Positions 10,652 to 24,075 of a stretch of DNA of 64,000 nucleotides are shown here, one piece after another. The DNA is from Papaver somniferum. Lineage: Eukaryota; Streptophyta; Magnoliopsida; Ranunculales; Papaveraceae. The stretch covers positions 11,476,489 to 11,540,488 of the forward strand of contig NC_039362.1 in the NCBI RefSeq assembly GCF_003573695.1. Direction: 5' to 3'. Each line of letters opens with the position of its first letter. Within the stretch, counting starts at the first letter, position 1. The notes under the pieces were generated by a model. The model searched no databases. It saw only the letters and a program-made list of their open reading frames with translations, and was not told the DNA's origin. A program made the translations under genes and the position numbers.

Positions 10652-13433
10652 ATGTGCATCCTCTCCTAGAAATTCCCTACTATGTATACGATAAGGGAAG
10701 CACAAGAATTTGGGGCACACAGATTATGTTCGGCAAGGATGTAGAGTTCTATTGGATTATTCTAAAGGTATATCTATAAACTTGAGCAATATTTGTGTTT
10801 TTACTTGCTTAGAGTACTTATAATGATCCATTTACCTTGCTTATCGTTCATTTCTACCTAACTTGGTCCGTGTTTAAGGTTCTTATATGTTTAGGTTTGA
10901 AAATAGTTGTTCGGGATGTTTGAACTTCATGGTAGACATACCAAGTATGCATAACATCTTTTAAAATCAAAATCAAGGGATTTAAGTTCGCAAACTTTGG
11001 CTCAAGTTCGCGTACTTGATGTGCAAACCCGTATGCATATTTTCCTGTAGACGTCGATATTCGGTAAGCTTGTTTTGGCCGTATTTTCTTCGTCCGAACT
11101 CGGAATGACCTCATTATTTTTGCATTCTCTTTATTTTTGAATTATATTAAAAATGGAGATGATAGACCTCGGATTTGGATGAGTTAAGATTGGTATTTGT
11201 CCTGTCTCTTGTTTTTGAGTGTTTTGCTCCATTTCGTCGCACTTGTTCCACTTCTCTTGGACTTGGGCACTTGGATTCTTGGAGTAATACTCTTCTAAGA
11301 TAATTTGTAGCTTTTAAAAGAATGTTGTTGGTGAATCACAAAGAAGTAAGTTCAAGAATAAAAATTAGTAAGCACTACTATGGGATTCTTGAATGTTCAC
11401 GATCATCCTTTGTGAACTATGGTGCATGGTCGTTGACTTTGTACGTTCTTCTTTGTGAAAATATTTTTATACGCATTTGGTAGCTATTCTTGGTGTAAAT
11501 CCAGACGGAAAAGATTGATTCTACCCTCTAAGGACAAATCATCTTATATGTGCATTACGAGTTTGTCTTGTTGCCTAGGAAGTCTTGTTTTTGGATTAGT
11601 TGGAAGAATAACTAGTGATTGAATAGCGATGATTGTGACTACACATAACTATCTTTTTGTTTCATTCTCTTGTCATTACTTTTTAGGTTTTGGTTTTAAA
11701 AAATTCTAAAAATATTTGGAGGATGATTTTTATTGCAGTATTTTATTGGTTTGATATATTGCAATATTGTTTATGGGATATGTTTTTTTTACGGTCGTGA
11801 ACTTGAAGCTCCCATATGTTGTCAAAAGTAAAGTCGTTCATGATCGGTATTCGTTTATTGGTTTAAGGACGAACCGACATTTGACAATTACAAAAGTAAA
11901 AGCCTATGCAATCATGTATTTGATGGAAAATAGGATAAATCTTTTGTGTTTGTAAGGATAAAGTCTATTATGTCACTATGTGATGCAAAGATAGAATTGA
12001 TCCTTGTATGTTTATCCACGTTTTTGGTCTTTATTGATCTATTGTGTGTATACCATGAAGGCTCCATTATGTGTCTTATATCGAGCACCTTACAACTAAG
12101 TTGATTAACCTTGGCTTTGTTGGTTGTTCCATGAGATGCTATATGTTGAGCATTATAAACTAAATTAATCATCCTTGGTTATTTAGTTTGTACTCCATAA
12201 GCTTCTTCTTTCTCTCTTATGTTGAGTACATGTTCGGTTAGGTTTGTCATATCTTTGATAAACTTAGTCGGGGTTCCATAATTCTCTTATGTTGAGCCTA
12301 AAATAATTAATTGATTGCTTCGGTGATTAGTTTGGTTGTTCGTATTACGATTAGATTAATTATAGGTTCACTTGTAATTAATCTAGTTGAAGTTCCAAAT
12401 ATTCCACAATCTTTTGTCTTGAGTATTTGAAATACTATTCTAATCATATTCTTATGGTTATTGTAGTCGAATATTCCGTAAGGTTCTCCTTATGTTGAGT
12501 ATTTGAACGATTGTGTTAGTTATCTCCATATGATTGACTTAGTCGTACCCGGTTGCTCCGTGAGTTTACTTGTGTTGAGCACTTATCAATTAAATTGATC
12601 ACTTTTGTGGTTTTGATTTAGTTGCGTATTCCAATTGAATTAATCATGGGTTTACTTGAGGTTAATTTGGTTGAGTTTTGGATATAAAAGATCATCTTTT
12701 TTATTTTTGGTGTCCAAATAAAAATCCTTCTTTTCTTTTGAAATTAAGGTCGCTCATGTTGTTCTCTTGGGAATGACATTAAATGGGGGAGAGTTCTTTT
12801 GAACTTGTGCTTAATGGTAATATCTTGCAGGGAGTGCGGCTGTGGATTTTTTAGGGGTTATCTTGTATCTTAAAATTCCTTGATGAATGTTGTTAGCTTC
12901 GGCTATAAGATTGCATCTAAATTCAACATGATGTGTGTCTTCTCTTTTGGTCATGAAAAGACTCTCGTAGAAATTTCATTATGAACCCGTTCTTTTACCT
13001 TTGCCAATTTTATTGACAAAAAGGGGGAGAAATATTGTAGTTCACACTACGAATACATATGGTTTTCGGATCATTGTGTAAGGGGGAGTGGTTTCCATGA
13101 TTGAGATGGAGTATTGACTAAGTGGGAGTGATACATATCACCATAGTATTGTTATTAAAGTCGTGATGCAATTGGACTTTGATGTTCATAACAATATTAT
13201 GACACTCTAAAATAATGATTGAGACTCTTGATTTCTCTCATTATTTGTGCTATGGATCTTCAATAACGGTGATGCTAAACTTACAACCTTTGGGATCATT
13301 GGCGTACTTGGAAGGACGAAGATTTCAAGGAACGTTGAAGATTAAACTATGGAATAGGAGCCACTAAAGTTTATCTTTTTTGTATTCCATATGTATTAAT
13401 AATTTTGTCACTAAAATTGAAAAAGGGGGAGAT
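10652..13433 (+). mobile_element. Inner type-2 element, long non-coding 3' region and polypurine tracts
   Basis: No pol gene is present. From about 11580 the sequence parallels the outer element's 3' region (17715-19496) and the reverse copy at 54012-55010: gttggaagaataactagtg, atgttgagca(c/t)t repeats, and ttgacaaaaagggggagaaat. Several G-rich runs occur (13018-13031, near 13082 and 13420-13433); the last, aaagggggagat, directly precedes LTR C and is the polypurine tract. Long spacers with several such tracts are usual in SIRE/Maximus Copia elements. Confidence 0.7.
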
Positions 13434-15809
13434 TGTTAGAGCATAGCTCGGTCAACCTCGCATGCGTTGTTATATCAAGTATGTTTGTCAATGTTAGTGA
13501 TCAAATCTATAAGTCTTGATTTCTAGCCTATTAGATAAGTCTCGGACTAGGATAGGAAAAGTGTAGTTAAGCTCAAGGAATTCATAGCGATTCAACGACA
13601 ACGACGAAGATCTGCACAAGGAACCGTGGAACTTCATCAACAAAAAGGTATGTGAAGACTTGAACGTATCTATCACTCGAAAGTCTATCTATTCTATCTC
13701 CTACTTCTTATGAGACAAAAGTCTTATGCTATATAGACTAGATCAAACACATTTGATATTTCGAGATGAGTATTCAATGTTTATTTTTTTCTCGAAATTC
13801 ATGTGTTGGTAAAGCGTCTCGCTTTGATCGGGTTTATCTTCATATTTCAATCATCATTTGAGAATTGCTCTGACGTGATTACAATCTGTGAATAACGTTT
13901 GGGATAGCGTCCTCTGAGAATGTCTCAATGATTGAAATGAGAGTTTAGATTACATAACCATGTATTCCTTGATCCGAAGTTCTTTGAACTTTGTTGATCA
14001 AGAAGAATCGGAGGTTCTGTGGAATTGGATTGCCAAGTACGCGAACTCAGCTCGATGGCTAAGTCTGCGAACTGACGGAAGTTTTCAAACCGAAATTTTC
14101 AGCTGAAATTTCCAAATAACTCGTTTGCTGCTAAGTCCGCGAACTCAGTCCGCGAACCCTGTCTGTGAACTGGCGGAAGTTCTCTTTCCAAGAATTTCTG
14201 CTGAGTTTGGAAAACTCAACCGATTTGCTTAAGTCCACGAACTTGCTTGTGTACTTAAGTGGTTATGATCTAAAGATGTGCTCTGAACATGAAACAATAA
14301 TTATTAAGGAATGCTTTATGCAAACCGTGGCTATAATGTTCATTGAGCCGGTTCAATCGAATCGAATCATCTTATGTTTGAATTATGTCTTGTGTAGTTA
14401 CATAAGATCTCATAGCAATTGAACAACTCTCTAACTAGTTCGTTTGAGTCAAGTGAAATAGTTATGGTGAATGAGGAACCAGGTTAATATGAGATACTCA
14501 TATGGTTAACCTTTTGGTTACTGTGTTGAACCAACATATGCGTACACGTTTGGGCATGGTTTCACGAACCCAGTAAACGTTTAAGATAAGTGTGTTTGAC
14601 AATATGTGTCTTTCGATCTAACAGTTGAGAGATATTGGCTTGAATCTAAATGAGTTTTTCATCTAACGGTGGATATGGATTGCTTTGTAACTAAGGAAAA
14701 ACCCTGATTTGAAAGGATATATATAGGAGACATCTAGCTAGGGAAAAAATAAATCCCCACACGTATGTGTGATACTAGTGCGCTCGCTAGAGTCGATCTC
14801 CATTAAACCTTGAGTTTCTTCTTCAAATTCGGGTTAACGACTTAAATACTTCATTGGGATTGTGAAGCCAGACCGATACTACTTTTATCGTAGTTGTGTG
14901 ATCTGATCTTACTTTTCTATAGTACGAGTACGATCGATTGATTGGCTTGAGAACGTCCGAGTTCTCCGATAGGTAAGATAAATAAGTCACGAACATCTTC
15001 GTCTCACTGTTCGTGATTCCTCGATAATCCGCTTGTGTAGTCAGGAAGGATTATTGAGAGGTGATTGATTAAACTAGGCTGTTCTTCGGAAATATAAGAC
15101 CGGATTATCAATTGGTTCCTGTTACCTTGATTTCATATCTAAAGACGGAACAAAACCTAGGGTTTATCTGTGGGAGACAGATTTATCCTTTGATAGACTT
15201 TTCTGTGTGAGACAGATTTGTTTATTTATCAAAGCCTGCGATTTTGGGTCGTAGCAACTCTTAGTTGTGGGTGAGATCATCTAAGGGAATCCAGTACGTA
15301 GTATCCTGCTGGGATCAGAGGCGTAGAGGTGCAAATGTACCTTGTATAAGTGGGAGACTGATAGGGTTCAACTATAGTCCAGTCCGAAGTTAGTTTGCAG
15401 TAGGCTAGTCTCTGTAGCGGCTTAATACAGTGTGGATCTAATATGGACTAGGTACCGGGGTTTTTCTGCATTTGCGGTTTCCTCGTTAACAAAATCTGTG
15501 GTGTTTGTGTTATTTCTTTTCCGCATTATATTTTATATAATTGAAATAATACAGGTTGTGCGTTAAGATCATCAACTTCTCTAATTCGACCTTTGGTTGT
15601 TGATTGTAGTTGATTGATCCTTGGACATTGGTCTTTGGTACCGTCCAAGTTATCTCTTTTTGATTTGACTCACAGATTTGTATTTGTTTGAGTAACAATC
15701 AAACTGATAGATTCAGATATTAACTCGTTGATATACTTTTAATTGATTGAGTCTTGTTGATTCTCTTAAAAATTTATTCGAGTTAGTCCATATAGATTGC
15801 TAAGTGAAA
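13434..15809 (+). repeat. Inner type-2 element, 3' LTR (C), right end deleted
   Basis: It starts TGTTAGAGCATAG after a polypurine tract and follows LTR B closely until tgctaagtgaaa at 15809. At that point B continues with tattgggtggtg...ttttca, but here the sequence switches to gag coding DNA. About 60 bp of LTR C, its target duplication and the outer element's leader and gag start are missing. A TATA box lies near 14716. Confidence 0.87.
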
Positions 15810-16990
15810 CCGTATTTGAAGGAAACTCCAGTGAAAAGGAAGCTAGGCTTCAAAACCTTAATTTCGATTTGGAGAACCTTCGTATGGCAGATGAAGATTC
15901 ATTTGATGAGTTTAATCACAAACTGTCTGAAATTGTTAATGCATATTTTGCATTGGGTAAGAATATTCCTGAAAAGGACATTGTGATGAAAATTCTCATA
16001 TCGCTGCCATCTAGATACGAGTCTAAGAAGCATTTCATAGTTGAGGGGAATAACCTCGATAATCTTTCCAGAAACACCTTGGTTAGGAAGCTTAAAATCT
16101 TTGACCCTGAGCATACATCCAAAGTCGGTAAGGATGTTGCCTTTAAAGCACAGAAGAACACTAAATCTCTTGTCAAAGGTAAAAGTGTTCATGTCTCTAA
16201 GGATGATCAGTCTGAGGATGATTTTTCAGATGAAGATCTTGATAAATCAGTCTCCTTGATCACAAGACGGTTTAGGGATCTTCTGTTAAAGAAAAGTAAA
16301 CGGTTTCAAGAGACAAACCTAAGTCATCAGACAAACCTCACGGTCGTGTACATCCTAAAAAATAGGGATGCTGACGAGGCTGATGACGAGGAAATGCCTC
16401 AGTGCTTTAAGTGTAAGGGTTTTGTCCATTTTGCTAACGAATGCCCAAATCGTAGAAAATACACTGGGAACAAAGGTCTAGCTGTAACACTTGAAGAGAT
16501 GTCTGAAACTTATGATTCTGATGAAGATAGGAAATCAAGTGTAGGGATTCTTGGTGAAAACATCGATTTTCATACTTGTAGCAATACATATATAAACCTC
16601 AATGGGTTCGTAGAAGAACGAAACCCAATCAAGCTGGAAGATTCACTGAATCCGAGAACTGGAAACCCTATCAGTGATGTTTCAGGATCGACTGTATGTC
16701 TAGCTGCTTGCACATCTCAGATGCCTGAATACTATCCAAGATTGACGTGCTCGTTTTGTTCGTTGAAGGGACACGAACTATCAAGGTGTTACAAATACAA
16801 GCACCAAATAAGGCACGCCAACAAACATCAACGAAGAGCAGATCGATTAGGAAGGCAGCTGAAACTTGCTCAGAAGACCGCCGAGGCATGTAGGATCTTA
16901 TCTTCATCTAAGAAGTTGGTTTCCAAGGATAGAATAAGACCATTTAAAAAGAAAATATGGTCAAATCATTTTAATAGACAGAGATCATAG
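15810..16990 (+). pseudogene. SIRE-like Copia gag, 5'-truncated (UBN2 plus two CCHC knuckles)
   Basis: The retroelement structural protein, packaging element RNA. The open frame runs from the deletion junction to a stop at 16990, about 394 residues. The first part (FEGNSSEKEARLQNLNFD, then ILISLPSRYES) is the UBN2-type gag core. An acidic linker follows. The first knuckle CFKCKGFVHFANEC (16403-16444) and the second CSFCSLKGHELSRC (16748-16789) both fit CX2CX4HX4C. The N-terminus and its ATG are lost in the 15809/15810 junction; the first in-frame ATG lies well inside the domain. It belongs to the outer type-2 element. No protease, integrase or reverse transcriptase follows, so it is non-autonomous. 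The double knuckle is common in the SIRE lineage. Confidence 0.85.
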
Positions 16991-17360
16991 GATTCCTCCC
17001 ATATGGAAAAAGATGGACAAATCGTTGTTCATCGCAACACAACTTGATTGTGTTGTTGGGAAAATCTTGTCTCATGTGCCTGATCGAAAAGAGACAAGAT
17101 TGAGTGTTGATCCAGGCTTCAGAAGAGTTTTTTCTTCTTTTCTTAGATTTTTTATTTTTTTTGTCTATCAAATAAAATAAAGGGTTATTATCGACAATTC
17201 TACTCTTTATAGGGTTTTAGAGTTGGGCGTATATGAACCTGTCAACAGGTTTCGAAACCTACATTCCTTTTTTCCTTTTGACATCCTTTATAAGACTGCT
17301 TGTTGAGTTAAGTGATTCCATCACACAAATCCAGTTGTTCATAACTGTTCTCAAAGCACC
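16991..17360 (+). other. Spacer after gag in outer type-2 element
   Basis: Between the gag stop and the next ATG, where protease-integrase-RT would sit in an autonomous Copia element, only 370 bp remain. They are T-rich near 17130-17165, and I see no pol motif in any frame. Confidence 0.5.
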
Positions 17361-17701
17361 ATGTCGTCAGATGGAAAGGATTTCAACATGATTGTTAAGT
17401 CTTCAATCAAGGAAAAAGAGAAATCTCATGTTTCTAAGTCCTTGAAAAGAAAAAGAAGGAATACAGAAAATCCAGGGTTGTTCCTTCTAACTCTCAGAAG
17501 TTTTCCGATGTTGTTGATGAGTTAAAGGAAATAAGAAGGGAGATTTATGAAATAAAGACGTTCGTGTCTAAATCTTTGGAAATTCAGAGGGCCCTAATTC
17601 GACCTCTTCAGCCAAGACAGTTCCTGGGTATTGATACTTATATCCGTGAACCTTATGTCCCGATGGCTGTTGATAACAAGGAGTTCGGGAATGATAAATA
17701 A
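17361..17701 (+). pseudogene. Second ORF of the outer type-2 element, frameshifted
   Basis: The ATG opens a Lys/Ser-rich basic stretch (KEKEKSHVSKSLKRKRR). A reading-frame change near 17460 follows, and then a clean frame ends at taa 17699-17701. That second half includes DELKEIRREIYEIKTFV, a likely short coiled coil, and a Pro/Arg segment RPLQPRQFLG. It is too small for any pol product. Its place downstream of gag and before the long non-coding 3' region is where some SIRE-type elements carry an extra ORF. I do not recognise the family. Confidence 0.4.
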
Positions 17702-19496
17702 TTTCTCAAAGGGATTGTTGCCTAGTATGTCTTCTTTTTGGTTTAGTTGGAAGAATAACTAGTGTTTTGAATAGCGATGATTGTGACTACACATAGCTTT
17801 TTTTCATCTTCTTATGTTATTTTTAGGTTTATTTGTTTTAAATTCTAAAAATATTTGGAGGATGATGGTTATTGCAGTATTAATCAGTTTTGAAGTATTG
17901 CAATATTTTTATGGGTTATGTATTGTTTGCATCCGTGAACTTGAAGGTCTCATATTTTGTCAAAAGTAAAGTCGTTCATGAACTGGTATTCGTATTGATG
18001 AAAGAACGAAAGGACTTTTGACATATACAAAAGTTATGCCTATGCAACCATGTATTTGACGGAAAATATGATGAAATATTTTGTATGACAAGGATAAAGT
18101 CTACTATGTCGTTATGCATATAGTGATGGAAAATAGAATAGATCCAAGTATGTTATCCACGGTATCGATCTTAATTGATCCATTTTATTATGTATTAAGG
18201 CTCCATTGTGTGTCTTATGCTGAGCACCTTACAACTATGTCGATTAATGTTGGCCTTGTTGGTTGTTCCATGAGATGCTATATGTTGAGCATTACGAACT
18301 AAATTAATCATCCTTTGGTTATTTAGTTATTTGCTCTGAAAGTCTTCTTTTGTCGAGCAAAATCTTTTGACAATTAAATTAACTAGTTCGGTGATTAGTT
18401 TGGTTGTGTATTCCAATTTCATTAATTATAGGTTGTGTTGTAATTAATCTAGTTGAGTTTTCATATATTCCACAAGTTCTTGTGTTGAGTATACGAACGG
18501 ATACACTATCATGTTCTATTAGTTAATGTAGTCGTATATTCCGTAAGGTTTTCCTTATGTTGAGTATATGAACGGTTAAGTTAGTCATCTCCGTATGATT
18601 GACTTAGTCGTAGCTCCGTGAGTTTACTTATGTTGAGCACTATCAATTAAATTGATCACTTTTGTGGTTTGATTTAGTTGCGTATTTCAATTAAATTAAT
18701 CATGGGATTACTTGTGGTTAATTTGGTTGAGTTTTGGATATAAAAAATCATTCCCATGGTTTTTGGTGTCCAATTAAAAATCCTTCTTTTCTTTCGAAAT
18801 TAAGGTCGCTCTTGTTGTTCTCTCGGGAATGACATCAAATGGGGGAGAGTTCTTTTGAACTTTTGCTTAATGGTAATATTTTACGGGGTATGCGGCTGTG
18901 GAATTTTATAGGGGTTATCTTGTATCTTAAAACTCCTTGATAAATGCTGCTAGCTTCGGCTATGAGATTGCATCTAAATTAAGTTGATGAGTTTTCTTTC
19001 TTTTGTCCATGAAATGTCTCTTACGGAAATTTCATTATGATCCCATTCTTTATCTTTGCCAATTTTATTGATAAAAAGGGGGAGAAATATTGTAGTTCAC
19101 ACTACAAATACATATGGTTTTCGGATCATTGTGTAAGGGGGAGTGGTTTCCATAATCGAGATAGAGTATTGACTAAGGGGGGGGGGGTGGTGATACATAT
19201 CACCATAGTATTATTTTTAAAGTCGTGATGCAATTGGACTTTGATGTTACATAATGATACTATGACATTGTATAATAATGATCGAGAATCTCGATTTCTC
19301 TCATTGTTATAGCTACGGATCTTCAACAACGGTGGTGCTAAACTTACAACCTTTGGGATCATTGGAGTACTTGAAAGGACGAAGATTTCAAGGAACGTTG
19401 AAGATTAGACTATTGAATAGGAGCCACTAAAGTTTATCTTTTTTGTATTCCATATGTATTAATAGTTTTTTCACTAAAATTGACAAAAGGGGAGAT
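17702..19496 (+). mobile_element. Outer type-2 element non-coding 3' region and polypurine tract
   Basis: Parallels 11580-13433 block by block, including ttgataaaaagggggagaaat and gtgtaagggggagtgg, a long G run near 19177-19187, and aaaggggagat just before LTR D. Tracts of atgttgagca/tatgttgagtat recur. No gene is seen. Confidence 0.7.
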
Positions 19497-21797
19497 TGTT
19501 AGAGCATAGCTCGGTCAACCTCGCATGCGTTGCTATATCAAGCATGTTTGTCAATGTTAGTGATCAAAACTATAAGTCTTGATTTCTAGTCTACTATAGC
19601 TAAGTCTCGGACTAGGATAGAAAAGTGTAGTTGAGATCAAGGACTTTATGGCGATTCATCATACAACGACGAAGATATATACAAGGAACCGTGGAACTTC
19701 ATCAACAAAAAGGTATGTTGAGACTTTAACTTATCTATCACTCAAAAGTCTATCTATTCTATCTCCTACTTCTTATGAGACAAAAGTCGTATGCTATATA
19801 GACTGGATCATATACATTTGATATTTCGAGTTGAGTATTCACTACTTATCTTTTTTATCGAAATCGTGTGTTAGTAAAGCGTTTCACTTTGATCAAGTTT
19901 ATATTCACCTAGTGACGAAAGTCATGAAAAGTTTTAATTACTTTGAGAATTGATCTAACGTGAAACGGTCTATGAATAACGGCTACATAGCGTCCTCTGA
20001 GAATGTCTCAATGATTAGAATGAGAGTTTAGATTACGTAACCATGTATTCCTTAATCCGAAGTTTTCGAGCTTTGTTGATTGAGAGAAACCGGAGGAATT
20101 GGCTTTGCCAGGTCCGCGAACTGAGGGAAGTTCTCTTACAAAGAAATACTGCTGGGATTTTCCAAAAAAAACTCGTTTGCGTGTTTAGTCCGCGAACTGG
20201 TGGAAGTCTCCTTGTCGAGATTTTCTGCTGAGTTTGGAAAACTCTGCCGGTTGTTTTAAGTCCGCGAACTTGTTTGTGAGATTAATAGGTTATGATCTAA
20301 AGATGTGCTCTGAACATGAAACTTAAATTACTAATAAATGCTTTATGCAAACCGTGGCTATAAAGTTCATGAGACTATTCATCAAATCGAATCATCTTTG
20401 TTTCAATTATGTCTTGTGTACTTACACAGATCTCATAGCAATTGAACAACTCTCTAACTAGTTCATTTGAGTCAATTGAACTAGTTATGGTGAAGAAGAA
20501 CAAGGTTAACATGAAATGCTCATATGGTTAACCTTTTGGGTTACTATGTTGAACCAACATAAACGTACACGTTTGGGCATGGTTTTCACAAACCCAGTAA
20601 ACGTCTACCCAAGTGTGTGTGACAAGCTAAGTTTTCGATATAACGGTTGAGAAATATTAGCTTGAATCTAAATCAGGTTTTCATCTAACGATGAATATGG
20701 ATTTATTTGTAACTAAGGCAAAACCCTGATTTGAAGCCTATATAAAGGAGACATCTAGCATTGAGCAAAGCTAATCCCCACACATCTGTGCGATACTAGT
20801 ACGCTCGCTAGAGTCGATTATTCTTTAACCTTTGGTTTTCTTCTCTAAAACCAGGTTAACGACTTAAAGACTTCATTGGGATTGTGAAGCCATACCTATA
20901 CTACTTTATCGTAGTTGTGTGATCTGATCTTGTATCTTCTATCGTACGAGTACAATCTTTGATTGGCTTGAGATCGTGAGAGTTCTCCGATAGGAAAGAT
21001 AAAGAAGTCACAAACATCTTCGTCTCACTGTTTGTGATTCCTCAACAATCTGCTTGTGTAGTCAAGAATGATTGTTGAGAGGTGATTGATTAATCTAGGA
21101 TGTTCTTCGGGAATATAAGACCGAGTTATCAATTGGTTCCTGATCACCTTAATTTTATATCTTAAGACGGAACAAAACCTATGGTTTTTTGGATTGCAGC
21201 AACTTTTAGTTGTGGGTGAGATCATCTAAGGGAATAAAGTGTGCAGTGTCTTACTGGGATCAGAGGCGTAGGATTATAACTGTACCTTGGATCAGTGGGA
21301 GACTAATTGGGGTTCAACTATAGTCCAGTATGAAGTTATCTTGTAGTAGGCTAGTTTCTGTAGCGGCTTAATACAGTGTGTATTCAATCTGGACTAGGTT
21401 CCGGGGGTTTTTCTGCATTTACGGTTTCCTCGTTAACAAAACTTCTGGTGTCTGTGTTATTTCTTTTCCGCATTATATTTTATATAATTGAAATAATACA
21501 GGTTGTGCATTAAGATCATCAATTGGAAATCAAACCTTTGGTTGTTGATTGATATTTATTGATCCTTGGACATTGATCTTCGGTACCGACTAAGTTATTC
21601 CTTGTGTTTGATTAAAGACTTGTTATTGTTTTAGCTTGAGTAAATCAAAACAAGTGAAAGATATTAACTCCTTGACATACTTTAATATGGATTGAGTCTG
21701 ATTGTCTAGTTGATTCTCTAGCAAAGTATTTCGGAGTTAGTTCATACAAATTGTTAATCGAATTATTGGGTGGTGTTATTAGACCCCCGCTTTTTCA
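19497..21797 (+). repeat. Outer type-2 element, 3' LTR (D)
   Basis: TGTTAGAGCATAG...TTTTCA, pairing with LTR A. Compared with A it lacks about 80 bp near 21185, where aacctatggttttt passes straight to ggattgcagcaac. The sequence after it (atatc at 21798) gives the right-hand target duplication, and type-1 internal sequence resumes. Confidence 0.85.
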
Positions 21798-22080
21798 ATA
21801 TCATCATGGTAATAAAAGAGTACACAGGTTATTGGACAAAAACATGGAATCAACCCAAAATAAAGATCAAGTTCACAGAAAACCGGTTTTCCAAAATAAA
21901 GACCCAGATACAGAATTGGAATTGTTTCCTCACACGATTTTAAGTGTTTTTCCTAAAACTAGTTATTTCCGGTTTTTGTTGACAAGTTTTCCTATAAAAG
22001 ATAATCTATTGATATGTATTCAAACATATTGGGGAAGATTGTACAAAACCGTAACTAGGGTTTCTTATATTTTCACAAGT

Positions 22081-23007
22081 ATGGGAAAAAGGAAAACAAG
22101 GGAAGGGATTTCTGAAAATGATGAATCTTTCATGAATCAACTTTTATCTCCCAAAGAAGTTGAGAGAATCAAGAATCCACGCTTGATCAAAGGAAGGATG
22201 ACCTTCCAAACTTTGTAGATAGTACATGCTTTGGAAGATATCAAGCCCTGAAGGGAGTTTGCTTCATTGAAGAACAACAATTCGATCCAAATGTTTCAGA
22301 ATCTAGTTATGTGAACTTTGTTCAAGATCGAATTTGGGGAAATATGTTCGGTTTTGGAAAATACTCTCCTGATGCTGTAAGAATATTTTATGGTAATATT
22401 CAGAATATGGATCATGAAAATCTTACTTTTAGTACCTTGGTTGGAAGTACATTTATTCACGTCAATCGAAAGATGATTTCGAAAATCATCAACTACAAGG
22501 TGAAAGGTCATATGATTACGGGTTCTGAAATTGAGCACGTTAACATTTCAAAAATCATTACTGGTAAGAATGCTGAATGGAAAAAGGGAAGAATGATAAC
22601 CAAAGACATTCTATTATATTTAAGGATTTTTGGTAAACTGGTCGTACCTTGTCTTTTTGCTAGCTCAAGAGATTCCTCTTAATGGAATGGAGATTTTGCT
22701 GAAATGGTGTTTTATCTCTTTGAAGGAAAAAAAACATATTGATATCTGTGGAATGATTATCAATCAAATATTTAAAATCATTGAATCTCTCAATATTACA
22801 GGATTCAACAGAAATCTTGGATATCCTTGTCTCATCACCAAGTTGTGTGAAAAAGCAATGGGAAACAACTTTGGAGATGAGAAAGTTATTAAAACTATCT
22901 CTCAAGGAGTCATCAACCGAATACATAGAGCTCAAAAGGGATCAAACATCTCTCATGATCAAATCTACTGTAATGGAGATCTCATGTTTCACATTCTGCG
23001 TCTATGA
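22081..23007 (+). pseudogene. Type-1 element ORF resembling the putative plant transposon protein domain
   Basis: The ATG at 22081 opens a basic start (MGKRKTREGISENDESF) that leads towards the family's usual entry segment. Frame changes near 22200 and again near 22650 break it into three pieces ending at 23007. The middle piece has the recognisable pattern: FYGNIQNMDHENLTFS, then LVGSTFIHVNRKMISKIINY, as in the ..FYan...vrGk.v.vs...In.. stretch of plant proteins annotated as putative plant transposon protein. The last piece (EIPLNGMEILLKWCFISL) continues it. No RT or integrase is present. The function is unknown even in intact relatives. The family call rests on pattern memory only. Confidence 0.5.
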
Positions 23008-23839
23008 AGACAATTAGACTATATTCAGAGACAATTGATGTTTGTTTACAGAAATGATCCGGAAACTGTAGAAGGAATTATAACAATCAATTATGAGTTC
23101 CTAAAGGAAGAACAAGAAATTGTGTCTAAAAGAGACTCTTCTGAGGAAATAATTGAAGACTAAATCTCTTCATGAAAGAAAAATAGACAGTAGTTTTTGA
23201 TTTATTTCAATAAAGTTTATTATGAATAAAACTATCTTTTTATTATGAACAAAAATATTTGATTAGTAATTTTTCTTGTGATAGTTTTTGGCTTACATAG
23301 CCCGTGCTTAATTGCTTTTACCGTATTGCTATGTATGATTATGAGATGTATGTTTTTGGTTTTATTACCTTAATATTCGATCTCATATATTGTGAACCCT
23401 CATGGTTTGGGTGACTTTTTGATTTAGCGGGATTAAGTTCTATCCCTAGTAGGTAGGCTTTATCAAAGGATTATGAGGGGTTCTGATTGAAACAATATGT
23501 GAAAAAGTCACAATATATTGAATCGGTTTTGTTTTAGCATAAAAGCATATGTGTTTCGACAGTTTTCAACTTTTGCTTGCAATAGTTAAAGATGAGGTAT
23601 GTTGTTATTCTTTTGTTCACGCATAAGGATGACAACGTGGTGATATTTCGATATCAATTCTCCCCAGACGAAGATGTTATCATATTGGAGAAGTGGATGC
23701 GAAATTTGAGGTAACAATCTTGTTAGATAATTGTTTTCATGTTTAAGAAAAGCCTGAGTTTATATTATATATATTTGTTGCTTTTTCTTAACAAAATTTA
23801 GGTTCAATTTATATTTATTCCGTGATGTGTGTGTGGATG

Positions 23840-24075
23840 TGTGTTTCAATTGGTTCATTTTAAGAAAAACTATTGTTATCTTGCTTTATTGTGTGGTATC
23901 AATTGCTTAGGCTTACAAAATTTCGGTACAATTGATGTGTGTGTGATTCAATTGGTTCCGGTTAAGAAAAACTATTGTTATCTTGCTTTTGTATGGTATC
24001 AATCGTTTAGGCTTACAAAATTACGGTGCAATTGCGGTGCTTTTAATGTCTATTGTTGTTTCAATTGCTTCCTGT
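23840..24075 (+). repeat. Internal direct repeats in type-1 3' region
   Basis: The block caattggttc...aagaaaaactattgttatcttgctt, followed by gtatcaattg/cgttaggcttacaaaatt(t/a)cggt, occurs twice here with a period near 110 bp and again at 60290-60480 in the other element. No coding role is seen. Confidence 0.65.
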
